36,302 nt of DNA from a virus: the IMG/VR virus record IMGVR_UViG_3300047560_003143, positions 1-36,302 of that record; one strand, written 5' to 3'. The notes beneath the pieces were generated by a model. It worked only from the letters and a program-made list of their open reading frames with translations. It was not told the DNA's origin and did not search any database. Both the position numbers and the translations under genes were made by a program. This document shows positions 22,509 to 31,500 of this stretch, piece after piece. Positions within the stretch are counted from its first letter, which is position 1, and every line of letters starts with the position of its first letter.

Positions 22509-23450
22509 TTAAATTTTTCCCTTGCGACGGTCTGAGACCCATCCCTCAATGGTACTTACGGAATACTTCAACAAATTCTGCTTTCGTGCCTCTTGGTCCA
22601 GCCATTGCCAAAGGGCCGTCGCGGCGCCAGCAATACTCTTACCATGCAAAATGGGGCTTTGTTGATATTGTTCCAGTACCGCAGCTCGGCTCCTGTCCCT
22701 GCTTACCAAGCTTTTTTCCTTACCAATCCTTCCCCACTGACTCCGCTGCTCTGAATCAGTTTTCTTGATTTCTTCAAGCTCCTTAGCGACGGCAGCTGCT
22801 TTCAACTCCTCGGCCCGATTCAAGGTGGCTTCGGTGATTACGGTTAACTGACTGAATTTTTTTACCCCCTCAGCGTAGGTCACAGCTTCCATCGCATCAA
22901 TCAAAAGACTTGCAAATCTTGAGACCTCATGGGGCTGGTACGCCTTTGTCGGCCGCTTTACAGACTTCATCTGACTAATATCGAACACATACTCCAACGA
23001 ATGTAGGTAGCTGCCTATCATCGCCAAAGCCATAGCGGCAAAGTACTCGTACTCCTTCGCATCCTGAACATCCGAGTGACGAAGAATTTCCATCGTCTCA
23101 AAGACTTCTTTAGCGGCGTCGATTGCCCGGGTGTTTTCGCTGGTCCTGATGTCATAGTCGTCTGACGCCTCTGGTTTGATAGACCATCGCTCGCCTTCAT
23201 CGTCTGACTCGAGAAGGTCATAACGCCCCTCGCTTTTTAGCATCTCAATTGAGTTGGTCTTTTCATCATCGAAGTAGGCATCAATCCAGCTATCAAGCTC
23301 GGCCCCAAGCCACCTCACGTCCTGGGTTGTTCGGCCACGGAGCACGTAACGAGCACGCCAGGCAATATCCCGAGCTTCTTGAAAAGGCGCCCAAGATACC
23401 TCGTCCTTCATTGGGTCGTAGTGATTCAGGTCCGAACTGTAAAAACCCAT
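22509..23450 (-). CDS. hypothetical protein with a C-terminal HTH-like region
   Basis: The 313-residue product is not recognised. It starts GFYSSDLNHYDPMKDEVSW and has a helical, strongly acidic body with AKEYEYFAAMALAMIGSYLH near residue 140. A coiled-coil segment (LNRAEELKAAAVAKELEEI) precedes a basic C-terminal part (RDRSRAAVLEQYQQSPILHG, then KYSVSTIEGWVSDRRKGKI). That last part resembles the winged/HTH tips seen on phage-encoded regulators, so DNA binding is possible. A strong GGAGG precedes the ATG, and a perfect palindrome GTACGCGTAC (23462-23471) lies just upstream, suggesting own regulation. It stands alone between the early operon and the recombinase cassette. Confidence 0.65.
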   Translation of the reverse strand: MGFYSSDLNHYDPMKDEVSWAPFQEARDIAWRARYVLRGRTTQDVRWLGAELDSWIDAYFDDEKTNSIEMLKSEGRYDLLESDDEGERWSIKPEASDDYDIRTSENTRAIDAAKEVFETMEILRHSDVQDAKEYEYFAAMALAMIGSYLHSLEYVFDISQMKSVKRPTKAYQPHEVSRFASLLIDAMEAVTYAEGVKKFSQLTVITEATLNRAEELKAAAVAKELEEIKKTDSEQRSQWGRIGKEKSLVSRDRSRAAVLEQYQQSPILHGKSIAGAATALWQWLDQEARKQNLLKYSVSTIEGWVSDRRKGKI

Positions 23451-23543
23451 CCTACCTCCGTGTACGCGTACTTTTTAGCGAATGTTCTATTTTAAATTAG
23501 GCACCCAGACGCTTGAGAAAAACTCGCTACCCAACCCGTATGA

Positions 23544-23723
23544 ATGGGTATGGAAGCCGCATTCACCCCCCTTCATCCCGATGTCATCAGTCGACTGGCA
23601 CAAATTCTTGCATCCGGCGCCACACGGCGCATAGACGCTCAGAAAGGACTTGCTGAACGCACCGAACAGAGCGTTAGTACTGGTGTTTTGACCACCCAGG
23701 AGGATTCCGATGACGCTCAGTAG
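23544..23723 (+). CDS. small ORF heading the DUF2924-recombinase cassette
   Basis: A 59-codon frame runs from ATG 23544 to TAG 23723, ending 14 bases inside the DUF2924 gene, as coupled genes do. It begins MGMEAAFTPLHPDVISRLAQ and continues with a basic-acidic helix (RRIDAQKGLAERTEQSVSTG). No good ribosome site precedes the ATG, and ATG 23550 is an alternative. The compact helical composition and the overlap support a real gene, but there is no recognised family. Confidence 0.45.
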   Translation: MGMEAAFTPLHPDVISRLAQILASGATRRIDAQKGLAERTEQSVSTGVLTTQEDSDDAQ

Positions 23724-24156
23724 CACCCTGGCCCGCGTGGCCGCCCTGAAATCTGCCCCGATGAGTGACCTGCGGCGGATGTGGGAGCAGTTGTTCCATC
23801 AACCAGCCCCGCAGTTCAACCGCCAGTTCCTTGAGAGCCGGCTTGCCTACCGTATACAAGAGCTCGCCTTGGGCGGCCTCAAACGGGAGACCATTCGACG
23901 CCTTGAGCGCCTGGGCGATGAGCTAGACGGGGGCAAAAGACATGTTCGCAAGCGCCGCCTAGACAACCGCCCGGTTGCCGGTACAAGGCTAGTCCGGGAG
24001 TGGAAAGGGGTGTCCCACGAGGTGACCGTTGCTGACGACCACTTCGTTTACCAAGGCAAGCCCTACAAGTCGCTCTCAAGTATTGCAAAAGAGATCACCG
24101 ACACAAACAGAAACGGCTGGGCGTTTTTTGGCTTGCAAAGCTCGAGGGGCGGCTAA
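23710..24156 (+). CDS. DUF2924 protein, recombinase partner
   Basis: The 148-residue protein matches DUF2924: a helical N-terminus (LRRMWEQLFHQPAPQFNRQF, then ESRLAYRIQELALGG), a basic middle, and the conserved GTRLVREWKGVSHEVTV and FVYQGKPYKSLSSIAKEITD segments. The last of these is an HTH-like fold seen next to serine recombinases, where it may act as a directionality or accessory factor. AGGAGG precedes ATG 23710. The frame's stop overlaps the recombinase start (TAATG-type junction at 24156), showing tight coupling. Confidence 0.87.
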   Translation: MTLSSTLARVAALKSAPMSDLRRMWEQLFHQPAPQFNRQFLESRLAYRIQELALGGLKRETIRRLERLGDELDGGKRHVRKRRLDNRPVAGTRLVREWKGVSHEVTVADDHFVYQGKPYKSLSSIAKEITDTNRNGWAFFGLQSSRGG

Positions 24157-25514
24157 TGGCAACACCTCAACGCAAACTCTGCTGCGCGATCTACACGCGT
24201 AAATCAACCGATGAGGGGCTCGAGCAGGACTTCAACTCGCTCGATGCTCAACGCGACGCATGCGAGAACTACATCTCCAGCCAGAAAGCCGAGGGATGGC
24301 TGCAACTCCCTGAGCGTTACGACGACGGTGGCTACTCCGGCGGCAACATGGACCGCCCCGGACTGCAGCGGCTGATCGCCGACATCAAGAAGGGGGTTGT
24401 CGACATCATCGTTGTCTACAAAATCGATCGCCTCTCAAGATCGCTTGCCGACTTCGCAAAGCTGGTGGAGATCTTTGACGAACACAAGGTTACGTTTGTC
24501 TCCGTTACGCAATCGTTTAACACCACCACATCGATGGGTCGGCTCACGCTGAACATCCTTCTCTCTTTTGCACAGTTTGAGCGCGAGCTGGCCGGTGAGC
24601 GTGTGCGCGACAAGATTGCCGCATCACGACAGCGCGGTATTTGGATGGGCGGAATGCCTCCGCTTGGCTACGACGTGTCTGAACGAAAGCTCGTCCCCAA
24701 CCCAGCGGAAAGCAAACTCGTGCAAGAGATCTTTCGCCGGTTTGCGCTGGTTGGGTCTATGGCTAACTTAGTCAAAGATCTCCGGGCCAAAGGCATCACC
24801 TCGAAGTCATGGATCACCGCAAAAGGCGTTGAGCGAAAAGGCAAACTGGTCGACAAAGGCTATATTTATAAGCTTCTGAACAACCCGGTGTACTTAGGTA
24901 TTGCCGCCTACAAGGGACAGCATTTCCCGGGCCAGCATCCGGCGATCGTCGACCAAGCGCTTTGGGACCAAGCACACACAGCGCTCTCACGTGATCGCGA
25001 AAAGAAACAGAAAAAAGCCGCACGCTCTGAGCGCGACTCGAAGGCTCCCTGCCTCTTAAAAGGGCTTCTTTACTCCGCAGAGGGGCGCTGCTTTACGCCG
25101 GGCTACACGATTAAAAAACAGAGGTACTACAGGTATTACATCAATACCGATGCGATCAAACTTGGGTCAGCTGCGTGTGAGGTACAGCGCCTCCCAGCCG
25201 GTGAAATCGAAGCAGTGGTCATCGAAAAGGTGAAAGAAATTCTGCGCCTACCTGAAATTACCGCAGCGGCCGTTGCGGAGGTGACAAGACTACGTCCAGA
25301 CATTGAGGAAGATGAGGCTATCGACGCCTTGCGATCTATCGATGCGGTATGGGACGAACTCTTTCCTGCCGAGCAGGCTCGGATTGTTAAAAGCCTGATT
25401 CATCGGATCACGGTGCGCCCGGACGGAGCATCGATTGAATGGGTCTCCGACGGGGTTGCAACGCTAATTAACCAGACCGTTCGCCCGAGAGAAAACGTGT
25501 TGGAGGCAGCATGA
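24156..25514 (+). CDS. large serine recombinase (integrase-type)
   Basis: The 452-residue enzyme has the resolvase/invertase catalytic domain (about 1-155). YTRKS contains the nucleophilic Ser17, NSLDAQRDAC and DDGGYSGGNMDRPGLQRL follow, and VVYKIDRLSRS holds the conserved arginines. ERELAGERVRDKI starts the long connecting helix. A recombinase domain and a C-terminal zinc-ribbon-like part (CLLKGLLYSAEGRC, then YYRYYINTDAI) follow. Phage-type large serine recombinases join attP and attB without host factors. The enzyme probably integrates the neighbouring prophage or accessory island, but no att core is visible. It ends with an ATGA overlap onto the next gene. Confidence 0.9.
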   Translation: MATPQRKLCCAIYTRKSTDEGLEQDFNSLDAQRDACENYISSQKAEGWLQLPERYDDGGYSGGNMDRPGLQRLIADIKKGVVDIIVVYKIDRLSRSLADFAKLVEIFDEHKVTFVSVTQSFNTTTSMGRLTLNILLSFAQFERELAGERVRDKIAASRQRGIWMGGMPPLGYDVSERKLVPNPAESKLVQEIFRRFALVGSMANLVKDLRAKGITSKSWITAKGVERKGKLVDKGYIYKLLNNPVYLGIAAYKGQHFPGQHPAIVDQALWDQAHTALSRDREKKQKKAARSERDSKAPCLLKGLLYSAEGRCFTPGYTIKKQRYYRYYINTDAIKLGSAACEVQRLPAGEIEAVVIEKVKEILRLPEITAAAVAEVTRLRPDIEEDEAIDALRSIDAVWDELFPAEQARIVKSLIHRITVRPDGASIEWVSDGVATLINQTVRPRENVLEAA

Positions 25515-25912
25515 CGCCCACGACTGAAATCGCGATGAACTTTTATCGCCGAGGCGTTAAGACGATCATTATTAAGCCGGACGGCTCTCGAGTCCTTGAG
25601 CGAAAAGAGGCTAAGGTCGATAACAGCATGGTCAAGGCTATCGCTCGGGGATTCAGGTGGCAGCGACTGATGCTTGATGGCGTTTACAACACGATCTACG
25701 ACATCGCTGAGAAAGAGAATATCAGCCCATCGTTTGTCAGCCGAATTTCCCGGCTCGCAACCCTATCGCCCCGAGTCGTTGAGGCAATCGTTGAAGGTAA
25801 GCATCCACCGCACCTGACGATGAAAGACTTATTTAAGCCTTTTCCAGCCGAGTGGGCGCTACAAGAACAGGTGTTCTTGAGCCTGACTCCTATCGAATGG
25901 ACAGACCAATAA
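25511..25912 (+). CDS. HTH-like protein, third gene of the recombinase cassette
   Basis: The 133-residue protein has a short beta region (IIIKPDGSRVLERKEAKVDN) and a helix-turn-helix like those of ParB/KorB (YDIAEKENISPSFVSRISRL). A helix LSPRVVEAIVEGKHPPHLTM and a conserved-looking PFPAEWALQE end follow. It overlaps the recombinase gene (ATGA) and is probably a DNA-binding accessory protein for recombination or control. The 3' end overlaps the convergent DUF4236 gene by 23 bases. Confidence 0.75.
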   Translation: MTPTTEIAMNFYRRGVKTIIIKPDGSRVLERKEAKVDNSMVKAIARGFRWQRLMLDGVYNTIYDIAEKENISPSFVSRISRLATLSPRVVEAIVEGKHPPHLTMKDLFKPFPAEWALQEQVFLSLTPIEWTDQ

Positions 25913-26195
25913 AAATCCCCACGGCCAGAACGACCAAGAGCAGTAACCACGACGGCGCACCCAAGCGCTGCGGTTCGGTCTGAGTCTGTTGATTGTCCGC
26001 CTCAGACTCTGGCAAATCGAGCCGTTTCCGATACGAAAGACCGGTGCCCGGAATCCCCACGTTACCGGTTAGCTTGCCGTCCCTGGCCGTCACACTTGCC
26101 CCCCGCGTGCCCACGGTCCAAGAGATACCGGTCTTGCTTACGTTTAGGCGCAAGCCTGGCAGAATCTTGATGCGTCTTTGGAAGCGAAAACTCAT
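25890..26195 (-). CDS. DUF4236 protein with C-terminal membrane helix
   Basis: The 101-residue protein begins with the DUF4236 signature: MSFRFQRRIKILPGLRLNVS, then KTGISWTVGTRGASVTARDG and GNVGIPGTGLSYRKRL. These beta strands form a small domain with glycine-rich turns. A polar linker leads to one hydrophobic segment (APSWLLLLVVLAVGIFIGLS, about residues 80-99), so it is probably a membrane-anchored protein with the DUF4236 part facing the cytoplasm. It is the last gene of a four-gene operon and starts by ATGA overlap with the 256-codon gene. The function of DUF4236 is unknown. Confidence 0.82.
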   Translation of the reverse strand: MSFRFQRRIKILPGLRLNVSKTGISWTVGTRGASVTARDGKLTGNVGIPGTGLSYRKRLDLPESEADNQQTQTEPQRLGAPSWLLLLVVLAVGIFIGLSIR

Positions 26196-26962
26196 GAGTT
26201 GAAACGCTCTAGACCCTGGTACTTGATGTGCATCTCGTGTCCCCTGTAAAGAGGCACGAAATTTCCGTTGTTGACCGCGTCAGGATCGAACGGATCATCA
26301 ACGGACGCAACAGCCACAGAAGCAAAATGTCCCGGGTGCCCCAGTTTGTTGAAGTGTGCTTGCAGCTCATCTATGTTGCCTGGGAGCCTCGCTTGTGACT
26401 CTGGGTAGCGAACAGCACGGACAACCACCCACTCGGGACCGTCATCACCAACAAACCAAAGCGATGGGCTAACCCCGGGGTTGCCGTTCCATGACATTAG
26501 CTCGCGCCCCTCTTGAGCGAGTTGGTCACGAACAACCTGCACCGCAAGGTCTTGCAACTCCCAATCGGTCATTACGATCTTTTCGTCAGATATCAGAGCC
26601 GGGGGGTTAATTGGTTGACGAGACCTGGCGTCAAGGAGGCCCCAGCCGGGCTCTTCTGGCTCCCAGTCGGCACCCACCCTACGCATTGGCATCACGCAAG
26701 CGTGTCCGGCACAGCCCTCCGCTATGGCGAGTAGTCCGCCTGGATTACCGGGAGTTTCAAGTCTGCCATCCACGTCCTCAAGCTGGATGAAAAACAACTG
26801 GTTCCCAAGCCTAAAAGACAGATGCTCGAGAAACGGTGGGTTGAGGTGGGCACGTAACCAGCTCTGCAGAGGTCCCTGCGCCTGATTCTGAATGTGAAGC
26901 CCAGCAGCGTTCCAACAGCGAGCGAAGTCGTCTGTGACTTCGGCCATGTGGATGTCATGCAT
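26192..26962 (-). CDS. hypothetical protein of the four-gene overlap operon (256 residues)
   Basis: The product is not recognised. It is a mixed alpha/beta, acidic protein (MHDIHMAEVTDDFARCWNAA, then LEHLSFRLGNQLFFIQLEDV). A glycine/proline/cysteine segment follows (NPGGLLAIAEGCAGHACVMP), then a long helix (TDWELQDLAVQVVRDQLAQE) and WNGNPGVSPSLWFVGDDGPE. There are no catalytic motifs, signal peptide or membrane segments. It overlaps both neighbours (8 and 4 bases), so it is almost surely made together with them. Operon context suggests a sensor, adaptor or immunity role; sequence alone cannot decide. Confidence 0.72.
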   Translation of the reverse strand: MHDIHMAEVTDDFARCWNAAGLHIQNQAQGPLQSWLRAHLNPPFLEHLSFRLGNQLFFIQLEDVDGRLETPGNPGGLLAIAEGCAGHACVMPMRRVGADWEPEEPGWGLLDARSRQPINPPALISDEKIVMTDWELQDLAVQVVRDQLAQEGRELMSWNGNPGVSPSLWFVGDDGPEWVVVRAVRYPESQARLPGNIDELQAHFNKLGHPGHFASVAVASVDDPFDPDAVNNGNFVPLYRGHEMHIKYQGLERFNS

Positions 26963-27548
26963 TCTTTACTCGCTTCGTCGAACGACTTTTTCTTGCCTTC
27001 GGTTTTTGCCACAGCTTGAGGATCACGTCATCTGGGATGTCACCCATGAGTGGAACGACCCAATAATCATGATCTTTACCCAACGCTTGCAGAAATGATT
27101 CTCTAGTCGGCCAGATTCCTTGCCATTGGCAGACTGGTCCACCTTGCCCATGAATTTCTACAATGCAGGCGATACAAGCCTTACTCCCATCTGTGGCACT
27201 AAGCTCATAAGTATGAACACTCGGCAGTAAATACTCATCGTCTCCGGTCAGAACTCGATCAATGTGACTTCTGCCCCATCTAATCCGATCGTCATCTGTA
27301 ACAGAGACATCTTTAGGTATGTCCATGCACGCTTTTAACTCTCCATCCTCAAATTGAAACTGGGCCAGGTGGCACAAGTTAAGCGCCATTTGGTCACCCA
27401 AATCTGAGATTAAAGCGTCCCAACCGTCGACCTCTAGCCACTCTTGTATCAGCCCCAAGCTTTGACTTGACGCTTTTTTATTTGACTGGAATGCCGCTAT
27501 TACCTCATCAACTGCAAACTGAAGGCGCGCAGGAAATTCGCTAGTCAT
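26955..27548 (-). CDS. hypothetical protein of the four-gene overlap operon (197 residues)
   Basis: The 197-residue protein (ATG 27548, chosen because it overlaps the previous stop and begins the conserved-looking sequence MTSEFPARLQFAVDEVIAAF) is not recognised. It has a helical N-terminal half (KASSQSLGLIQEWLEVDGWD), a central beta segment (YELSATDGSKACIACIVEIH), and a C-terminal HDYWVVPLMGDIPDDVILKL ending in a basic tail (PKARKSRSTKRVKNA). The basic tail suggests nucleic acid or membrane contact. It overlaps its neighbours by 8 bases on each side. Confidence 0.72.
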   Translation of the reverse strand: MTSEFPARLQFAVDEVIAAFQSNKKASSQSLGLIQEWLEVDGWDALISDLGDQMALNLCHLAQFQFEDGELKACMDIPKDVSVTDDDRIRWGRSHIDRVLTGDDEYLLPSVHTYELSATDGSKACIACIVEIHGQGGPVCQWQGIWPTRESFLQALGKDHDYWVVPLMGDIPDDVILKLWQKPKARKSRSTKRVKNA

Positions 27549-28353
27549 TTTTATCCCTCTTCCCCACCATCGATCCAAACGTCGCAATCGTGAACCACGC
27601 ACAATCAAGCATGAAAGGCTCGTTACTTGCCTCAAGCGTCAGTCTTAATTTGAAAAAGAAATTTCGAAACGGCGCCACTAAGACTGCCGATAGAGTGTCG
27701 CCACTTTCATACAGTTTTAGACGAGTACCTGCCTCCTCATGTTCACGCATAACTGTTGCGCTTGGATTCATAGACTCAAAATCAGAGATAGCTTGATGGT
27801 ATTCGGCAAGAGCACTCCCATCGGGATCGTCCAGGATCGATTTCGACATTTCCTTGTCATAGGCATAGATGGTCATCTTGGCCATAGGAGCTGAGTAGGC
27901 TACCGATAAACCCAGGCCCGGCGACATTTCTTCGTTATTAATCAACCCGTCAAAGTGAAACCAACCCAGCTGCCACGGTAAGCCTAGCTGTGCAGGGTGA
28001 CCCAACGGTACTCGTGCACCAGGGAGCGCCTCTGCCATTGGCAGGTCAACTTCGGAGAGGTCAAAGTAGAAACTCCTCTTTTCGGTGATGATCTGATCAC
28101 CTTCGGCATACTTGACCTCGCTAGTCAGTTTCTCAACTCGACCCATGGGTCCCTCAACCGGAAGTCTCTCAATTGCCCGCCAGTACCATCCATTGATTCC
28201 GTAGACACACCGAGCAACCTCAAGCTGTGTCGTCGCAGCCTCCATTGGGTTTTTTGAAGTGAGGATTATTGGATCGTCTGCGCTCTGACCGAAACCTCCC
28301 GAGATGGGGAGGTCTTTATCGAAGTCCTTCAACAGCATTTCTCTTAGCTTCAT
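27541..28353 (-). CDS. hypothetical protein, first gene of the four-gene overlap operon (270 residues)
   Basis: The 270-residue protein is not recognised. It has PIILTSKNPMEAATTQLEVA near the start, a beta-rich middle (KRSFYFDLSEVDLPMAEALP) and a C-terminal block (LSAVLVAPFRNFFFKLRLTL, then CAWFTIATFGSMVG). The last hydrophobic stretch is short and probably buried rather than a membrane span. AGGGAG lies about nine bases before ATG 28353. As the first gene it carries the operon's control region, including the palindrome at 28380-28394. Confidence 0.72.
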   Translation of the reverse strand: MKLREMLLKDFDKDLPISGGFGQSADDPIILTSKNPMEAATTQLEVARCVYGINGWYWRAIERLPVEGPMGRVEKLTSEVKYAEGDQIITEKRSFYFDLSEVDLPMAEALPGARVPLGHPAQLGLPWQLGWFHFDGLINNEEMSPGLGLSVAYSAPMAKMTIYAYDKEMSKSILDDPDGSALAEYHQAISDFESMNPSATVMREHEEAGTRLKLYESGDTLSAVLVAPFRNFFFKLRLTLEASNEPFMLDCAWFTIATFGSMVGKRDKND

Positions 28354-28379
28354 GCTTCACGCTCCCTTGGGTTTCTGTA

Positions 28380-28394
28380 AGCCTCGTCGAGGCT
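28380..28394. promoter_or_regulatory. perfect 7-bp inverted repeat just upstream of the four-gene operon
   Basis: AGCCTCG-T-CGAGGCT lies 27 bases before the ATG of the 270-residue gene. It is the size and symmetry of a repressor operator for that operon. The ten-base palindrome TCGATATCGA (28438-28447) lies further into the shared control region. Confidence 0.45.
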
Positions 28395-28472
28395 ACTGCA
28401 AGGCAAGCTCACTTGATGAGCCACACCACTGATACACTCGATATCGACAAATTTAGACATCTTTGCCCTATT

Positions 28473-28502
28473 TTCGCTTATATTTCTCATTTGTATAGCG
28501 AA
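28473..28502 (+). promoter_or_regulatory. inverted repeat in the control region of the helicase-hsdM operon
   Basis: TTCGCTTATA (28473-28482) and TATAGCGAA (28494-28502) are arms of an inverted repeat with a one-base bulge, 42 bases before the helicase start. The arms include AT-rich TATA sequences that could double as -10 boxes. A regulator, perhaps the HTH protein of the same operon, may bind here. Confidence 0.4.
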
Positions 28503-28544
28503 TAAGCAGCGGAAGCAAGAGACGAATCCGAAAAAGCGAGACCT

Positions 28545-31500
28545 ATGAGCCTAGAAGCCGAACGACTGAGCGCACTGATAGAGTTCTGCCATCAATCTGC
28601 GCGGTTGAGAGGTAAACCAACTGCTGCTGTCTCCTCTCACAGCAACTTTAGTCTGTACGAGCATGAGCTCGCCGGGTCACCAGGGATTAGGCTCAATCAC
28701 AGTGGTCTTGATGGCACTGATGAAATATGGATCTCGGTTGACCGGCTTCACGAGACCAAACCACCAGAGATCAACAGCGAATGGCTAGCGCCTTGGATCA
28801 TCCTGGCAAAAGGACCGAATGAAGGGCCCTCCCTCAGAGAGAGCATTGACGGCAGCGCTCTGCTAGAGGCAGGCACACATACAGAAGACGCAGCTGAGGA
28901 ATTGCCTCAGGCTGCCCCTAACGAAGTAATAATCTTTAATGACTACCCAGAACGTAACCGCGTGTCTGCGCTGTTTGAGGAGTATGTCAAAGCAAAATGG
29001 ACGCCATGGGCGACCGAGGAAAAAAAGCGATTAAAAACAATTCGTTTGTACGCCCAACTCTTTACGCTAAAGCAGCAGCTTGAGGGTGGAATTGTCGAGG
29101 CACAGCTGGAGTTAGTCTGGGGTATAGGAATCGGTGTATGGAAGCAGCCATCAGCGACAGTTAGTTACCCGTTAGTTAGTCAGTTAGTAGAGCTGTCATT
29201 AAACCCAATAACCGCAGCGCTTGAGATACGCCCAAGAGATGTAAACCCGCGTGTTGAACTTGATTGGTATGCGACCCAGGACAACCCTGGCGTTGCCGAC
29301 CTAGAAAAAGCAGCAAAAATCTTCTTTGATGGGCTTCCACAAACACTCTCACCGTTTGACCGCGGGACCTTCGAGCCGCTTCTAAGAAGTGCTGTTACCC
29401 ATTTAGATGCCAACGGGGTCTATTGGCCGTCACAAACTCCAGCGGAAGACAGAACCGTACCGAAGGCAGATGACAAGCTCAAAGTAACCGACACTTGGGT
29501 TTTGTTTGCAAGACCAAGAACCAACAGCACATACCTGCAAGATCTTGAACGACTTAAGGCAGCTGCGGAAGAACTAGATGAGCTTCCACCTGCGGTAGCT
29601 GCGATTGTCACCGACCCTGACAGCGAAAACCCTGAGGTTGAATTCCCCGCGTTTAGGGGAGTGTCAGCCAGTTATCACAGCGACGGCGCTGACTACGGCT
29701 CAGCCCCACCCTCGCACAAGGCAAAGGATCTCTACTTTCCAAAGCCCTTCAATGATGAGCAAGTTCGGATCATTCAGCTTTTGGAAATTTTTGACGGTGT
29801 GGTTGCACAAGGACCTCCGGGAACCGGCAAGACGCATACGATTGCCAACGTCATTTGTCATTATTTGGCGAACGGCAAGCGGGTGCTTGTGACCTCTATG
29901 AAAGATCCAGCACTTGGCGTACTTAGCGACCAGCTGCCGGACGAGATAAAACCGCTAGCCATATCGCTACTCACTAGCGAACAAGAAGGCCTGAAGAAAT
30001 TTGAACACTCGATACTAAAAATTGCTTCGGAAGTTCAGAGCATTGATCGAACAGCAACATCAAAAGAAATCCGGCATTTAGAGGAGTCTATCGATGCACT
30101 ACATGGACAGCTGGCGAGAGTCGACTGGGACATATCAATTTGGGCAAAGAAGAATCTAAACAAAATCACGATCGACGGGGTAGACATCGATCCCGCTGAC
30201 GCAGCCAAGGAACTTGTAAGCCATGCCGGGGCGTTTGAAATTATCCCGGATGCCATCAACATCACGAAAGAGCACGAACCAAAATTCAACGACCAAGATG
30301 TCATAGAGCTCCGTACCGCACGCGCAGAACTTCAAAAGGACCTTGTATATCTTGATGCCTCATTGCCACAGCTTGCAGAATTTCCCGACTCGCGGTCAAT
30401 TCTGCAAACACATCAAGACCTATCAAGATTCGAACAACTTAAACGTGATGTTGAAAGCGGCGATGTACCAAGCCTGTCAGACACCTTCCAGAAAACTATC
30501 GATTCTGCAATTGCCCTTAAAGCGGATATCGATGAACTAAAAGACATTCGAGCACGCTTAAATTCAACGGGCTTTAACTGGATTTCTTCACTAAAAAGCG
30601 GCATCACCGATCCTGCGAAGAGTGATATCAAGAGAGTTCTTGACGAACTTGGTGAGCACTTAAAAGCTGCAAAAGAGCAGCGTAAAAACTTTCTCAGTAA
30701 GCCAGTTCTGATTCCGCCTGACTTCGAGTCAAATCAAGAGCTAGTTGAGGCTGTCAACAATCTTTCTGATGGCAAGCGACCGTTTGGGCTCTCGGGTCTG
30801 ATTGGCAAAAGCAACGAGAAAAAGGCTCTAGACGCAGTACAGATTCTGGGAGCTCCCCCCAAGAGTATTGATGAATGGAAGCATGTTAAGGACTATGTCG
30901 CCTTACAAAGTCGTCTACGCGAACTTGCGGTTAGATGGAACGCTATTGCTCAAGAGATAAAGCTGCCAGTGCTGGAAGCCAAACCTCAAGGCGGTGTTGA
31001 CGCAATTGAAAACTTCGCAATCTATGAAGAAGTCACACGCGACCTGCATTTGGGTAATCAAATTCAAAAGAAATCTTGTGAATTATTTAGCTCTTGGCAC
31101 GACGCAGAGAACGTCTTACAAAAAGACTCGGCATTCGAGGAGTTAGACCGAGCACTTCGACATCACTTAACCAAGAACCGACTCGCAAATGTTTGGTCAA
31201 ATAAAGAGCAGTTTCAAAAAATATTAGACGGTCGAAGTGGTCCGATCGTTGAGTCGATCAGGCAGTTTTTGAACGAGACGCTTGGCAATCCAAACGTTAG
31301 CGACATGGAAATGCAAGCGACGTGGTCATCCCTAATGTCAGAACTATCGCGTGTACTTGGGCTGCACTCAAGGCTTCAGTCAGTCAGGCGGGTAACAGAC
31401 CTGGTTTCTGAGTCCGGCGCTCCTGGATACGCTAGCCAGTTACGCTCCGCCCCCGGTAGTTTGACTGCTGATGAGCTTTTGCCAAGTAATTGGAAGCAGA

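Noticed and set aside
23487-23726. Minus-strand open frame of 79 codons upstream of the DUF2924 gene
   Set aside because: It has no ribosome site, no recognisable family and lies opposite the better supported plus-strand small ORF and the DUF2924 start.
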